Assembly: GCF_009184865.1 (NCBI RefSeq)
Contig: NZ_CP045096.1
Location: 9,734,001 to 9,798,000, forward strand
Reading direction: 5' to 3'
Source: Streptomyces phaeolivaceus
GTDB lineage: Bacteria; Actinomycetota; Actinomycetes; Streptomycetales; Streptomycetaceae
DNA length: 64,000 bases
This document shows, piece after piece, positions 8,400-16,309 of the stretch. The translations under genes and the position numbers were made by a program. The notes under the pieces are model-generated. The model ran no database searches. It was not told the DNA's origin and saw nothing but the letters and a program-made list of their open reading frames with translations. Position 1 is the first letter of the stretch. Every line of letters starts with the position of its first letter.

Positions 8400-9414
8400 T
8401 GAACAGCTCCAGCGACCTGCGCTTCTCCTCGTGCGGCAGGCCGTTGTCGATCCAGAAGCTGTACTCGTCGACGCCGAGTTCCTGGTAGGAGCGCAGTCGC
8501 CGGACGACCTCGGCCGGGGTGCCGATCATGGCGGTCCGGTGCAGGGACTCCGGCTCGAACTCCGGGCGGCCCTCGAACTTCGACTCGGGGCTGGGCGGCA
8601 GGAAGCCGTTGACCGGGGTGGTCTTGTTGCCGAACCAGGCGTCGAAGGTGCGGTAGAAGCGGTTGACGGCCTCGGCGGCCGGGCGCCAGCCTTCCGGGTC
8701 GTCGGGGGAGTGGACGTGCGTGTGCCGCAGCACCATCAGCTCGGGGCGCGGCACCTCGGGGTGGTTGGCCACGGCGGTGTCGAACTTCCCCTTGAGGGCG
8801 ACGACTTCCTCGTCGCCCTTCATCAGCGGGGTGACCATGACGTTGCAGCCCTGCTCCACCGCGAAGTCGTGCGAGGCGGGGTCGCGCGCGGCGATCCACA
8901 TGGGCGGGGTGGGCCGCTGCACCGGCTTGGGGACGCTGGTCGAGGTCGGGAACTGCCAGATCTCGCCGTCGTGGGCGTAGTCGCCCTGCCACAACGCCCG
9001 TACGGCCGGGACGAGTTCGCGCAGGTGCTTGCCGCCGTCCGCCGCCGGGAGGCCGCCCGCCAGCCGGTCGAACTCGAACTGGTAGGCGCCCCGGGCGAGT
9101 CCGACCTCCATCCGGCCGTCGCTGATGACGTCGAGCAGCGCGCACTCGCCGGCGACCCGGATCGGGTGCCAGAACGGGGCGATGACGGTCCCGGCGCCCA
9201 GCCGGATCGTCGAGGTCTTCGCGGCGAGGTGGGCGAGCAGGGGCATCGGGCTCGGGGAGATCGTGTACTCCATCGAGTGGTGCTCGCCGATCCACACCGT
9301 GCCGAACCCGCCGGCCTCGGCCATCAGCGTCAGCTCGGAGAGGTTCTCGAAGAGCTGCCGGTGACTGACCTCCTCGTCCCAGCGCTCCATGTGCACGAAC
9401 AACGAAAACCTCAT
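8371..9414 (-). CDS. LLM class flavin-dependent oxidoreductase (luciferase-like)
   Basis: A 347-residue bacterial luciferase-like monooxygenase. It opens with MRFSLFVHMERWDE, then VWIGEHHSMEYTISPSPM and GAGTVIAPFWHPIRVAGE, a hallmark of FMN-dependent LLM enzymes, and DGRMEVGLARGAYQFEF. The C-terminus has GTPAEVVRRLRSYQELGVDEY. The ATG is preceded by GGAGGAG. It needs reduced FMN or F420 supplied by another enzyme; substrate unknown. Fifty-three bases upstream is the stump of an aldehyde dehydrogenase on the same strand, so the pair was probably an operon before the upstream gene was broken. It overlaps the convergent gene at its 3' end. Confidence 0.87.
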   Translation of the reverse strand: MRFSLFVHMERWDEEVSHRQLFENLSELTLMAEAGGFGTVWIGEHHSMEYTISPSPMPLLAHLAAKTSTIRLGAGTVIAPFWHPIRVAGECALLDVISDGRMEVGLARGAYQFEFDRLAGGLPAADGGKHLRELVPAVRALWQGDYAHDGEIWQFPTSTSVPKPVQRPTPPMWIAARDPASHDFAVEQGCNVMVTPLMKGDEEVVALKGKFDTAVANHPEVPRPELMVLRHTHVHSPDDPEGWRPAAEAVNRFYRTFDAWFGNKTTPVNGFLPPSPESKFEGRPEFEPESLHRTAMIGTPAEVVRRLRSYQELGVDEYSFWIDNGLPHEEKRRSLELFIKEVVPAFQ

Positions 9415-9467
9415 GACCGCTCCTCCGCTGCCGTCACTTCCGTCGTGGTGATCAGTGGCATTCCGGC

Positions 9468-9673
9468 TCAGCTCCGCATCGTGAACGGGTCCGCCACCGG
9501 CTCCTCGCCCATGTTGATCCAGACGCTCTTGAGCCGCGTGTACTCCAGAATCGTCTCCGTGCCGTGTTCCACCCCGACCCCGCTGGTCTTGAAGCCCTGG
9601 CGCGGTGACATCGGCGACATGGCCCGGTAGGTGTTGACCCATACCGTCCCTGCGTCCAGACGCGCCGCCATCC
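9468..9673 (-). pseudogene. C-terminal stump of an aldehyde dehydrogenase
   Basis: Only about 67 codons remain: AARLDAGTVWVNTYRAM, then QGFKTSGVGVEHGTE and EYTRLKSVWIN, which is the C-terminal end of the aldehyde dehydrogenase superfamily (full length about 480 residues). The catalytic Cys and NAD-binding parts are missing. Homology ends at a run of nine G (9674-9682), immediately before the stop of the MarR gene. The stump lies upstream of the LLM oxidoreductase and could still be translated from an internal ATG, but could not be an active enzyme. I read it as the left edge of a deletion/insertion scar whose right edge is at about 10342. Confidence 0.85.
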
Positions 9674-9685
9674 GGGGGGGGGCGG

Positions 9686-10153
9686 CTAGGTTAGGGTGCC
9701 GCCCGTGTTTCGGATCATCTGCTGGAGCACTTTCAGTGTGGTGACGTAGTCGGCGTCATCGATGCCCTGATGGATGCGGGCCCGGATGGCCGGGGCGTGC
9801 TGCTTGAGACCGACACGAGCCTCCTCGCCCGACTCGGTGATCCACAGTCGTCCCCCGGCATCGTGGGTGAGCCAACCGCGCTCCAGCAGGACTTCTGCCT
9901 CTGCCTTCAGGTCGTCTTCAGGCCTGATGTAAGAGCTCATGGCCTGTTGAAGTTCAGGGATGGTCATGCCGCGGCCGCCGGGTGAGATGTCGTTCTTCGA
10001 CAGGTTGCGCAGCAGCCAGAACTGGGGCTGGGTGAAGCCCAGTTCGGCCTGCTGAGATCGGGTGAACGAGATGATGGCCTCGTAGGCCACTCCGGTCCAG
10101 TACGCAGCCGGCTGAGCGGCAAGTTCGGCGTCGGATGTGTGCTGGGTCGTCAT
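9686..10153 (-). CDS. MarR family winged-helix regulator
   Basis: A 155-residue regulator with the MarR layout: dimerisation helix (AAYWTGVAYEAIISFTRSQQ), recognition region (GFTQPQFWLLRNLS, then GMTIPELQQAM), and a wing (LLERGWLTHDAGGRLWITESGEEA). Similar proteins are common single-gene regulators in Streptomyces. A run of G precedes its promoter (AGGGGG at about 9 nt from the ATG). Base composition is clearly lower in GC than both flanks, and it sits precisely between two truncated genes, so it arrived as, or survived as, a replacement segment of about 660 bp. Its promoter carries a MerR-type operator although no MerR gene is adjacent. The gene it regulates is not apparent. Confidence 0.82.
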   Translation of the reverse strand: MTTQHTSDAELAAQPAAYWTGVAYEAIISFTRSQQAELGFTQPQFWLLRNLSKNDISPGGRGMTIPELQQAMSSYIRPEDDLKAEAEVLLERGWLTHDAGGRLWITESGEEARVGLKQHAPAIRARIHQGIDDADYVTTLKVLQQMIRNTGGTLT

Positions 10154-10189
10154 GTGCGGTGCCCCCTAGGAATGATCGCTGGTGCAAGC

Positions 10190-10220
10190 ACCGTAGAACC
10201 TCAAGCGAAGTTGAGGTCAA
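10190..10220 (-). promoter_or_regulatory. MerR-type promoter and operator upstream of the MarR gene
   Basis: On the minus strand TTGACC (10220-10215) and TACGGT (10195-10190) are separated by 19 bp, and the spacer holds the inverted repeat ACCTCAA-N6-TTGAGGT (10198-10217). A 19-bp spacer with a dyad in it is the form activated by SoxR/MerR-type regulators. It points at the MarR gene. Confidence 0.7.
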
Positions 10221-10342
10221 GATCGATCTCCGTGTTGCCCTGTTGGCAGTTAGCGGGGCGGCCCATGGACTACCCACGGTGACAGACCACGAGTATCTGA
10301 TCCTCGTGGCCCTGCGAAAACAGTTCCTTGGCGGTTGGAGGA

Positions 10343-11283
10343 GATGTGCGCGGCCACTCCAAGCACCTCGTGTACCAGTACCTGCCGTCCCGCTACGGCA
10401 TGAACCCCGACGACCTGCGGGCCGCCGACGCCATCGAGGTGGTCCTCGGCCAGGGCGCCAAACCCGGCGGCGGAGGGATGCTGCTCGGGCAGAAGGTCAC
10501 CGAACGGGTCGCCGGGATGCGGACGCTGCCCGTCGGCGTCGACCAGCGCAGCGCCTGCCGCCACCCCGACTGGACCGGCCCCGACGACCTCGCCATCAAG
10601 ATCCTCGAACTCCGTGAGATCACCGACTGGGAGAAGCCGGTCTATGTGAAGGTCGGCGCGACCCGCACCTACTACGACGTCAAGCTCGCCGTGCACGCGG
10701 GCGCCGATGTCGTGGTCGTCGACGGCATGCAGGGCGGTACGGCCGCCACCCAGGACGTCTTCATCGAACACGTCGGCATCCCCACCCTGCCGCGCTGCCC
10801 CAGGCCGTCCGGGCACTCCAGGAGCTGGGCGTCCACCGCGAGGTCCAGCTGATCGTCTCCGGCGGCATCCGCGGCGGCGCCGACATGGCCAAGGCCCTCG
10901 CCCCGGGCGCGGACGCCGTCGCCATCGGCACCGCCGCGCTGATCGCGCTCGGCGACAACCACCCCAAGTACGACGCCGAGTACCGCGAACTCGGCTCGGC
11001 GGCGGGCTACTTCGACGACTACCAGGACGGCCGCGACCCGGCCGGCATCTCCACCCAGGACGCCGCACTCGCCGCCCGCCTCGACCCGGCGGAGGCCGGC
11101 CACCGGCTCGCGAACTACCTCCGCGTGATGACCATGGAGGCCCAGACCCGCGCCCGCGCCTGCGGCAAGGCCCACCTGCTGCATCTGGAGCCCGAGGACC
11201 TGGTCGCCCTCACCATCGAGTCCGCCGCGATGGCCCGCGTCCCGCTCGCGGGCACCGACTGGATCCCGGGAGCCGCCCGGTGA
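10343..11283 (+). pseudogene. Truncated, frameshifted FMN-binding glutamate synthase-like protein (GlxD/MgsC type)
   Basis: Two frames together encode the C-terminal two thirds of a GltS-type protein. The first frame has GHSKHLVYQYLPSRYGMNP, GQGAKPGGGGMLLG and VDGMQGGTAATQ; the second has QLIVSGGIRGGADMAKALA, GADAVAIGTAAL and YLRVMTMEAQTRARACGK. These are the FMN and iron-sulfur regions of the family. About 150 N-terminal residues are absent, replaced by the MarR segment. One C appears to be missing near 10790-10792 (CTGCCGCGCTG where CTGCCCGCGCTG would keep frame). Full-length relatives act with GlxB/GlxC amidotransferase and linker subunits to make glutamate or N-methylglutamate, and those partners are absent here. 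Its stop overlaps the GTG of the sarcosine oxidase gene. Confidence 0.85.
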
Positions 11284-13031
11284 TCGCGGTCGTCGGCGCC
11301 GGACTCATGGGCGCGGCCACCGCCTGGCAGCTCGCCCGGCGCGGCCACCGGGTCACCCTGATCGAGGCGTACGACATCGGCCACCGGCACGGCAGCTCCC
11401 ACGGCAGCTCCCGGATCTTCCGCCGGGCCTACGCCGACCCCTTCTACGTACGACTGACCGGGCAGGCGTACGAACGGTGGCGGGAGCTGGAACACGACAG
11501 ATCAACTCCCCTGCTGCGTACGACCGGTGGCCTCGACATGGGCGAGGACCGGGACACGGGGGCGATCGCGGGTCTCCTGGCCGCGGCCGGGGTGCCCCAT
11601 GAACTCCTCGCCCCCGAGGACGCCTCCGAGCGCTGGCCGTACCTCCGGATCACCGGCCCGGTGCTGTGCCACCCGGACGCGGGCACGGTCGACGCCGACC
11701 TGACCGTGGCCGCCTGCGTACGGCGGGCGATCGAGCACGGGGCGCGGGCGGTCGTCGGCACCCGGGTCACCGGCATCGACATCCGGGGGAGCGGAGACGT
11801 GCTCCTGCGCACGGACGACGGCCACGAGATCCTCGCCGACACGGTGGTGATCGCGGCCGGAGCATGGCTGCCGGACCTCCAACTGCCCGTTCCCCTGCCG
11901 CCGTTGACGGTGACCCGGCAGCAGGTCTTCCACTTCCGGCAGCGCGACCCGTCCGTCCGCTGGCCCACCCTGATCTGGGACGGGGAACTGCATCTGTACG
12001 GCCTGCCCTCGGGCAGCGACGGCGGCCCGCTCCCCGCGATGAAGGTCGCCGAGCACGACGCGGGCACCCGGACCACCGCCCGCACCCGGGACAAGGTCGT
12101 CGACCCGACCTCGCGCACCCGGGTCAGCGGCTTCGTCCGCGACCGCCTCCCCGGCCTCGACCCCGACCCGGTCACCGCGGCGACCTGCCTCTACACCACC
12201 ACCCCCGACGAGGACTTCGTCCTCGACCGCCACGGCCCCTTCGTCGTCGTCTCCCCGTGCTCCGGCCACGGCGCCAGGTTCGCCCCGCTCATCGGGGCGA
12301 TGGCCACCGACCTGGCCACCGACCTGGCCGCCGACCTGGCCACCGGCCGTGCCGAGGCCCACCCCCGGTTCCGGCTCGACCGGCCGGGCCAGGATGCGGC
12401 GGTGGCCGAGCACCCCGAACAGACAGCCGACTCCCCGGACTCCCCGGAGCCCGACGACCGGGCGCTGGAGCGCGTCATCGCGGTCCGGGCCCGTGAGTAC
12501 CGGCAGGCCGTCGGGCTCTCGGTCGGCGAGATGGCACAGCGGGTCGGTATCTCCAAGGCCATGCTCTCGAAGATCGAGAACGCGCAGACCGCGTGCAGCC
12601 TGACCACGCTCTCCCGCCTCGCACGCGGTCTCGACGTCCCCGTCACCGCGCTGCCGCGGGGCATGGACGACGAACGCGAGGCCGTCTTCGTGCCCGCCGG
12701 ACACGGCGCCCTGATCGTGCGGCGCGGCACCCGCGTCGGCCACGAGTACGCCCGGCTCGGCTCGTTGCGGGGCGCCCACAAGCGCATGGACGCCCTGCTG
12801 GTCACCCTGACCGAACAGAGCGAGGTCTTCCCGCTCTTCCAGCACGCCGGAACCGAGATCATCTACATGCTCGAAGGCGTCATGGTCTACGGCCACGGCA
12901 AGTCCAGCTACACCCTCCACCCCGGCGACGCCCACCTCGACGGCGAGGCCCCGCCCGGCCCGGAACGCCTCGTCGAACTCCCGATCCCCTTCCTGACGGT
13001 GACCGCCTTCGGGGACAGCCCGCGGCACTGA
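11280..13031 (+). CDS. Monomeric sarcosine oxidase-like flavoenzyme fused to an XRE-cupin regulator
   Basis: One uninterrupted frame of 583 residues. Residues 1-~375 match the monomeric sarcosine oxidase/N-methyl amino acid oxidase family: GAGLMGAATAWQLARRG for FAD, and the covalent-flavin cysteine context CLYTTTPDEDF near residue 303, with SGHGARFAPLIG beyond. Residues about 395-458 are an XRE helix-turn-helix (VGLSVGEMAQRVGISKAM), and about 500-583 a cupin (FPLFQHAGTEIIYMLEGV). In relatives these are separate genes. An in-frame GTG near 12401 could start the regulator alone. The enzyme would turn sarcosine into glycine, formaldehyde and peroxide, the last step of the betaine pathway found from 18.7 kb. 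GTG start overlaps the preceding stop. Confidence 0.8.
   Translation: MIAVVGAGLMGAATAWQLARRGHRVTLIEAYDIGHRHGSSHGSSRIFRRAYADPFYVRLTGQAYERWRELEHDRSTPLLRTTGGLDMGEDRDTGAIAGLLAAAGVPHELLAPEDASERWPYLRITGPVLCHPDAGTVDADLTVAACVRRAIEHGARAVVGTRVTGIDIRGSGDVLLRTDDGHEILADTVVIAAGAWLPDLQLPVPLPPLTVTRQQVFHFRQRDPSVRWPTLIWDGELHLYGLPSGSDGGPLPAMKVAEHDAGTRTTARTRDKVVDPTSRTRVSGFVRDRLPGLDPDPVTAATCLYTTTPDEDFVLDRHGPFVVVSPCSGHGARFAPLIGAMATDLATDLAADLATGRAEAHPRFRLDRPGQDAAVAEHPEQTADSPDSPEPDDRALERVIAVRAREYRQAVGLSVGEMAQRVGISKAMLSKIENAQTACSLTTLSRLARGLDVPVTALPRGMDDEREAVFVPAGHGALIVRRGTRVGHEYARLGSLRGAHKRMDALLVTLTEQSEVFPLFQHAGTEIIYMLEGVMVYGHGKSSYTLHPGDAHLDGEAPPGPERLVELPIPFLTVTAFGDSPRH
12303..12350. repeat. 12-bp tandem repeats inside the sarcosine oxidase frame
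   Basis: Four units of 12 bp based on GCCACCGACCTG (12303-12314, 12315-12326, 12327-12338 with one change, 12339-12350 degenerate) encode ATDL-ATDL-AADL-ATGR, lengthening the enzyme's C-terminal end just before the junction with the regulator part. Confidence 0.75.
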
Positions 13032-13167
13032 CCCCGGCGCGCGGCACGGACCGTCGACGGCTTCTCCGACTCCTCCGGCCCACCCGTTCACCCACCCGTG
13101 GCGGCGCGGGTGCGGTCACCGTCCGGACGGGAGACCCTTGGCTGCCCCCACCCGGAGGAGAGCGCCC

Positions 13168-14097
13168 ATGACCGGACCGGCCGACACACGCCCGCGCGAG
13201 GTACGCCGGATCACCCTGGACGCGGCCGGGCTGCCGCTGTCGGCGCTGCTCGGAGAGCCGCCCGGCGGCCCCGCGCGGGCCGTCGTGGTCGCCGTGCACG
13301 GCGGCGGCATGAACGCGGGTTACTTCGACTGCCGGGCCCACCCCCAGCAGTCCCTGCTGACACTGGGAGCGAGCCTCGGCTACACCGTGCTCGCCGTGGA
13401 CCGGCCGGGCTACCGGCACTCCGCCGCCGGACTGCCCGAGGGACAGGAACTCGCGGAACAGGCCGTGTCGCTGCGCGCGGCCCTGCGCGACTTCACCGCC
13501 CGCCACGACACGGGCGCCGGCCTGTTCCTGCTCGCCCACTCCTACGGCGGCAAGGTCGCCCTCACCGCCGCCGCCGACGACCCCGGGGTGCCGAACCTGC
13601 TCGGCCTGGACATCTCCGGCTGCGGCCATCTGTACGCCGTAGAGCCGCACGAACTGCCCACCGACCCCCACGACGGCGGCCGACTGCGCCGCAGCTGGGG
13701 GCCGCTGCGGCTGTATCCCTCGGGCACCTTCCGGGAGAGCGGCACGATCGTCGAGCCCGTGCCCGCCCTGGAACGGGCCGAACTGGCCCGCTGGCCGCAG
13801 CTCTTCCGCACCACCGCACCCCGCGTCCGGGTACCCGTACGGTTGACGTTCGCCGAACACGAGGCCTGGTGGCGCCACGACGAGGAGGCCCTCACCGATC
13901 TGGCCGCGCACTTCACGGCCGCCCCGCGAGTGAGCGTGGACCGTCAGCCGGCGGCCGGGCACAACATCAGCCTCGGCTGGGCCGCCCGCTCCTACCATCT
14001 GCGCGCCCTCGCGTTCCTGGAGGACTGCCTGACCGCCCACGAGACCACCCTCACGCCCCGCGCCGCCCGCCCCCGGCCGTCGGCGGCGGTCTCCTGA
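13168..14097 (+). CDS. Alpha/beta hydrolase
   Basis: A 309-residue alpha/beta-hydrolase fold protein. The oxyanion segment is VVAVHGGGMNAGYFDC, the nucleophile elbow is LLAHSYGGKVAL (Ser in H-S-Y-G), and the catalytic His is probably in QPAAGHNISLG. It has no signal peptide, so it should be cytoplasmic. The ATG follows GGAGGAG at good spacing. It is followed directly by an MFS transporter remnant whose GTG lies two bases after its stop, so the two formed an operon, as for many hydrolase/exporter pairs near biosynthetic or resistance genes. The substrate cannot be told. Confidence 0.82.
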   Translation: MTGPADTRPREVRRITLDAAGLPLSALLGEPPGGPARAVVVAVHGGGMNAGYFDCRAHPQQSLLTLGASLGYTVLAVDRPGYRHSAAGLPEGQELAEQAVSLRAALRDFTARHDTGAGLFLLAHSYGGKVALTAAADDPGVPNLLGLDISGCGHLYAVEPHELPTDPHDGGRLRRSWGPLRLYPSGTFRESGTIVEPVPALERAELARWPQLFRTTAPRVRVPVRLTFAEHEAWWRHDEEALTDLAAHFTAAPRVSVDRQPAAGHNISLGWAARSYHLRALAFLEDCLTAHETTLTPRAARPRPSAAVS

Positions 14098-14099
14098 CC

Positions 14100-14711
14100 G
14101 TGCCCGGCGGGCCCCGGACCCTCCCCGGTGCGCTCAGGCTCGTACCCGTCGTACTCGGGACCGTCTTCCGCTCACTGGCCGTCCGCAACTTCCGGCTCTT
14201 CGCCTTCGGACAGGTCCTCTCGGTGTCCGGGACGTGGATGATGGTCGTCGCCCAGGACTGGCTGGTCCTCGATCTCACCGGAGACTCCGGTACGGCGTTG
14301 GGGGCGGTCACCGCCGCGCAGTTCGCTCCGCTGCTGCTGCTCACCCTGCACGGCGGCCGGATCGCCGACCGGTACGACAAACGCCGGTCGCTGATGGTGT
14401 GCAACCTCGTCTCCGGAGCCTGCGCGCTCGGACTCGCCGTCCTGGACCTCGGCGGGGCGGTACGGCTGTGGCATGTGTTCCTGTTCGCCCTCTGCCTGGG
14501 CACCGTCAACGCCGTCGAGGTCCCCACCCGGATGTCGTTCGTCGGCGAACTGGTCGGCACCGACCTGCTGCCCAACGCGTCCGCCCTGAGCGCCGCCTAC
14601 TTCAATGTCGCCCGGGTGATCGGCCCGGCCGTCGCCGGTCTGCTGATCGCCACCATCTGCTCCCGAGCGGTCACCTTCTCATTGCCCCCCGGCGCACGGT
14701 CCACGAGTTGA
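14100..14711 (+). pseudogene. N-terminal half of an MFS transporter (truncated)
   Basis: A frame of 203 codons from GTG 14100. It carries MFS (EntS-like exporter) features: RNFRLFAFGQVLSVSGTWMM in the first helix, the loop GGRIADRYDKRR, and LLPNASALSAAYFNVARVIGPAVAGLLIA. Homology then stops abruptly at about 14655 and the frame runs into an unrelated tail (ICSRAVTFSLPPG) and a stop. Relatives have about 420 residues, so helices 7-12 are lost. It follows the hydrolase gene after 2 bp. The break point is followed by an unusual C-rich, G-poor stretch and then the AAC(3) gene, so I read this as a junction of a rearrangement. Confidence 0.85.
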
Positions 14712-14893
14712 ATCACATCCAGCGTGCACAACCCCACGAACAGTCCCCGAGCACGCCCCCGAGAACGCCCCCACACCCACGCATCCACCACCGACTCGCA
14801 TCCCGCCCGCTCGACCCGCCCGATCGATCCCCCATCCGATCCCACATCCGCGCCCATATGTCCAGTGAGCGGTTTCCGGTTTCGTGGCACGTC
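14712..14893. other. Strand-asymmetric C-rich noncoding spacer
   Basis: The + strand is rich in C and A and poor in G over about 150 bp (for example CCCACACCCACGCATCC), unlike the flanking genes, and no protein frame with recognisable homology was seen on either strand. It separates the broken MFS gene from the AAC(3) gene. Confidence 0.6.
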
Positions 14894-14907
14894 TATCCTC
14901 CTGCGAT
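14894..14907 (+). promoter_or_regulatory. -10 element for a leaderless AAC(3) transcript
   Basis: TATCCT at 14894-14899 stands eight bases before the GTG at 14908, and no ribosome binding site precedes that GTG. This is the usual spacing of a leaderless Streptomyces mRNA. A convincing -35 was not found. Confidence 0.5.
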
Positions 14908-15714
14908 GTGAGACTCACCGAATCCCGACTCGCCCGTCGGCTCGTCGAACTGGGAGTCAAGTCCGGTGGTGTGCTCATGGTGCATGCCTCGATGAGGAGT
15001 CTCGGGGGAATCGACGGTGGGGCGGACGCGGTGTTGCGTGCGCTGCGCCGAGTGCTTGAACCCGGGGGGACGCTCGTGGTGCCCACGTTCACCGCGGGCA
15101 ACTCGGATACGTCCACCCTCTACTTGGAGCGTGTGCGGGGGCTGAGCGCGGAGGCGCGGGAGGCCTTCCGGGCCGCCATGCCGCCGTTCGACTCGGCGGA
15201 GACACCCTCGACGGGCATGGGGATACTGGCCGAGACCGCCCGGCTGCGACCGGAGTCCCGGCGCAGCGCCCACCCTCAGACCTCGTTCGCCGCTCTGGGC
15301 CCCGACGCCTCGACGGTGATCGACGACCACCACCCCGACTGCCATCTGGGCGAGCACTCGCCCCTGGCCCGTCTGTACGACATGGGCGCCCAGATTCTGC
15401 TGCTGGGCGTCGGGTTCGACAGGTGCACCGCGTTCCACCTCGGCGAATACCGGGTCGACGATCCGCCGCGCCGGACCTACAACTGCGTGGTCCGCAGGGA
15501 CGGCGTACGCCAGTGGTGGGCGTACGAGGACGTCGCCCTGGACGACAGTGACTTCGCGGCGCTGGGCGCCGACTTCGAGAAGGACAGGGGCGGGAAGGCG
15601 GTGCGCACCGGCATGGTGGGCGCGGCGGCCTCCCGGCTCGTCGACCTCGTGGAAGCCGTCGACTACGCGCGGGAGTGGTTTCCGGAGCATCGCCCCGCCG
15701 GCCGCCCCCGCTAG
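14908..15714 (+). CDS. AAC(3)-family aminoglycoside N-acetyltransferase
   Basis: A 268-residue acetyl-CoA-dependent N-acetyltransferase of the antibiotic AAC(3) family. Visible family signatures are GVLMVHASMRSLGGIDGG near the N-terminus, EPGGTLVVPTFTAGN, the conserved SAHPQTSFAALGPDA with its catalytic-site His, and HSPLARLYDMGAQILLLGV. Length matches the family (about 260-285). GTG 14908 is chosen over GTG 14884 because a -10 lies just upstream of it and neither has a ribosome binding site. Members acetylate the 3-amino group of aminoglycosides, though many chromosomal copies have other amine substrates; resistance is possible but unproven. It lies between two truncated genes, suggesting acquisition. 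Confidence 0.85.
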   Translation: MRLTESRLARRLVELGVKSGGVLMVHASMRSLGGIDGGADAVLRALRRVLEPGGTLVVPTFTAGNSDTSTLYLERVRGLSAEAREAFRAAMPPFDSAETPSTGMGILAETARLRPESRRSAHPQTSFAALGPDASTVIDDHHPDCHLGEHSPLARLYDMGAQILLLGVGFDRCTAFHLGEYRVDDPPRRTYNCVVRRDGVRQWWAYEDVALDDSDFAALGADFEKDRGGKAVRTGMVGAAASRLVDLVEAVDYAREWFPEHRPAGRPR

Positions 15715-15737
15715 GGTCGCCGCCGCGGACGAACAGG

Positions 15738-16139
15738 TCAGGTGTCCGCCGCCCCGTCCGGGCGCAGGGCGTCGAGGATCAGGTCGAGGCCGTACGTGAA
15801 CTCGTCGGAGTGGTCGTACCCGGGCTTGAGGACGTGCTCGACGGCCAGTTCGGTCAGACGCGGGTACGCGTCGGCGGGCATCGCGTCCAGAATCGCGTCC
15901 GTGACCTCACCCACCTCCGCCGGGCCCGAGAACGGCAGGCTCTGCTCCTGGAGCACGAAGCCGTACGGATAGCTGTCGATCAGTGAGACGGCGTGCGCGG
16001 TCATCGGCACGGAGAAACCTCCGGCGCGCAGGGCCCCGATGACGGCGCCATGGTGGCGCAGGGTCGCCGGGCCCGGCCGGGAACGGGAGTCCATGAGGCC
16101 GATGGCCCATGGGTGGCGCCCGAGCGCGGCGGGGCCGCC
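15738..16139 (-). pseudogene. C-terminal domain of a TetR-family regulator (HTH missing)
   Basis: The frame is open from an in-frame TAG at 16142-16140 to the stop at 15738. It begins with HPWAIGLMDSRSRPGPATL, continues with HHGAVIGALRAGGFS and SLIDSYPYGFVLQE, and ends in EFTYGLDLILDALRPDG, the ligand-binding domain of tetracycline-repressor C-terminal type. The DNA-binding half of about 80 residues is absent and no good start codon remains upstream of the ATG at 16094. It is convergent with AAC(3) and adjacent to a region (about 16140-16250) with no recognisable gene. Probably an inert remnant, although a short protein from 16094 could be made. Confidence 0.78.
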
Positions 16140-16309
16140 CTACGGGCGGCGACGCGAATTGTCGGACAGGCCCTGGCGGGACTCATCGGATCCGGGCGGT
16201 CGCGCGCGAGGTGCGGCCCGCCCGGAGCACAATGAACCCGTCGAGCAGTGACTGCCGTCGATCCGTGGGCCCATGGACGACGGCTCCGGTCGTACGGAGA
16301 GAAGGAACG

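Noticed and set aside
10234..10250. GTTGCC-CTGTT-GGCAGT as a seventh copy of the betaine operator near the sarcosine oxidase region
   Set aside because: The arms differ at key positions and there is no second site 19 bp away on either side, so it does not meet the tandem rule of the other six.
14597..14890. Minus-strand frame with LDVIQLVDRAPGGNEKVTAREQ as a transposase remnant at the MFS break
   Set aside because: Suggestive of a real protein fragment at the break point but too short, and no family could be recognised.
16140..16250. Insertion sequence end near GAATTGTCGGACAGG
   Set aside because: No inverted repeat partner, transposase fragment or target duplication could be found, so an IS call is not supported.
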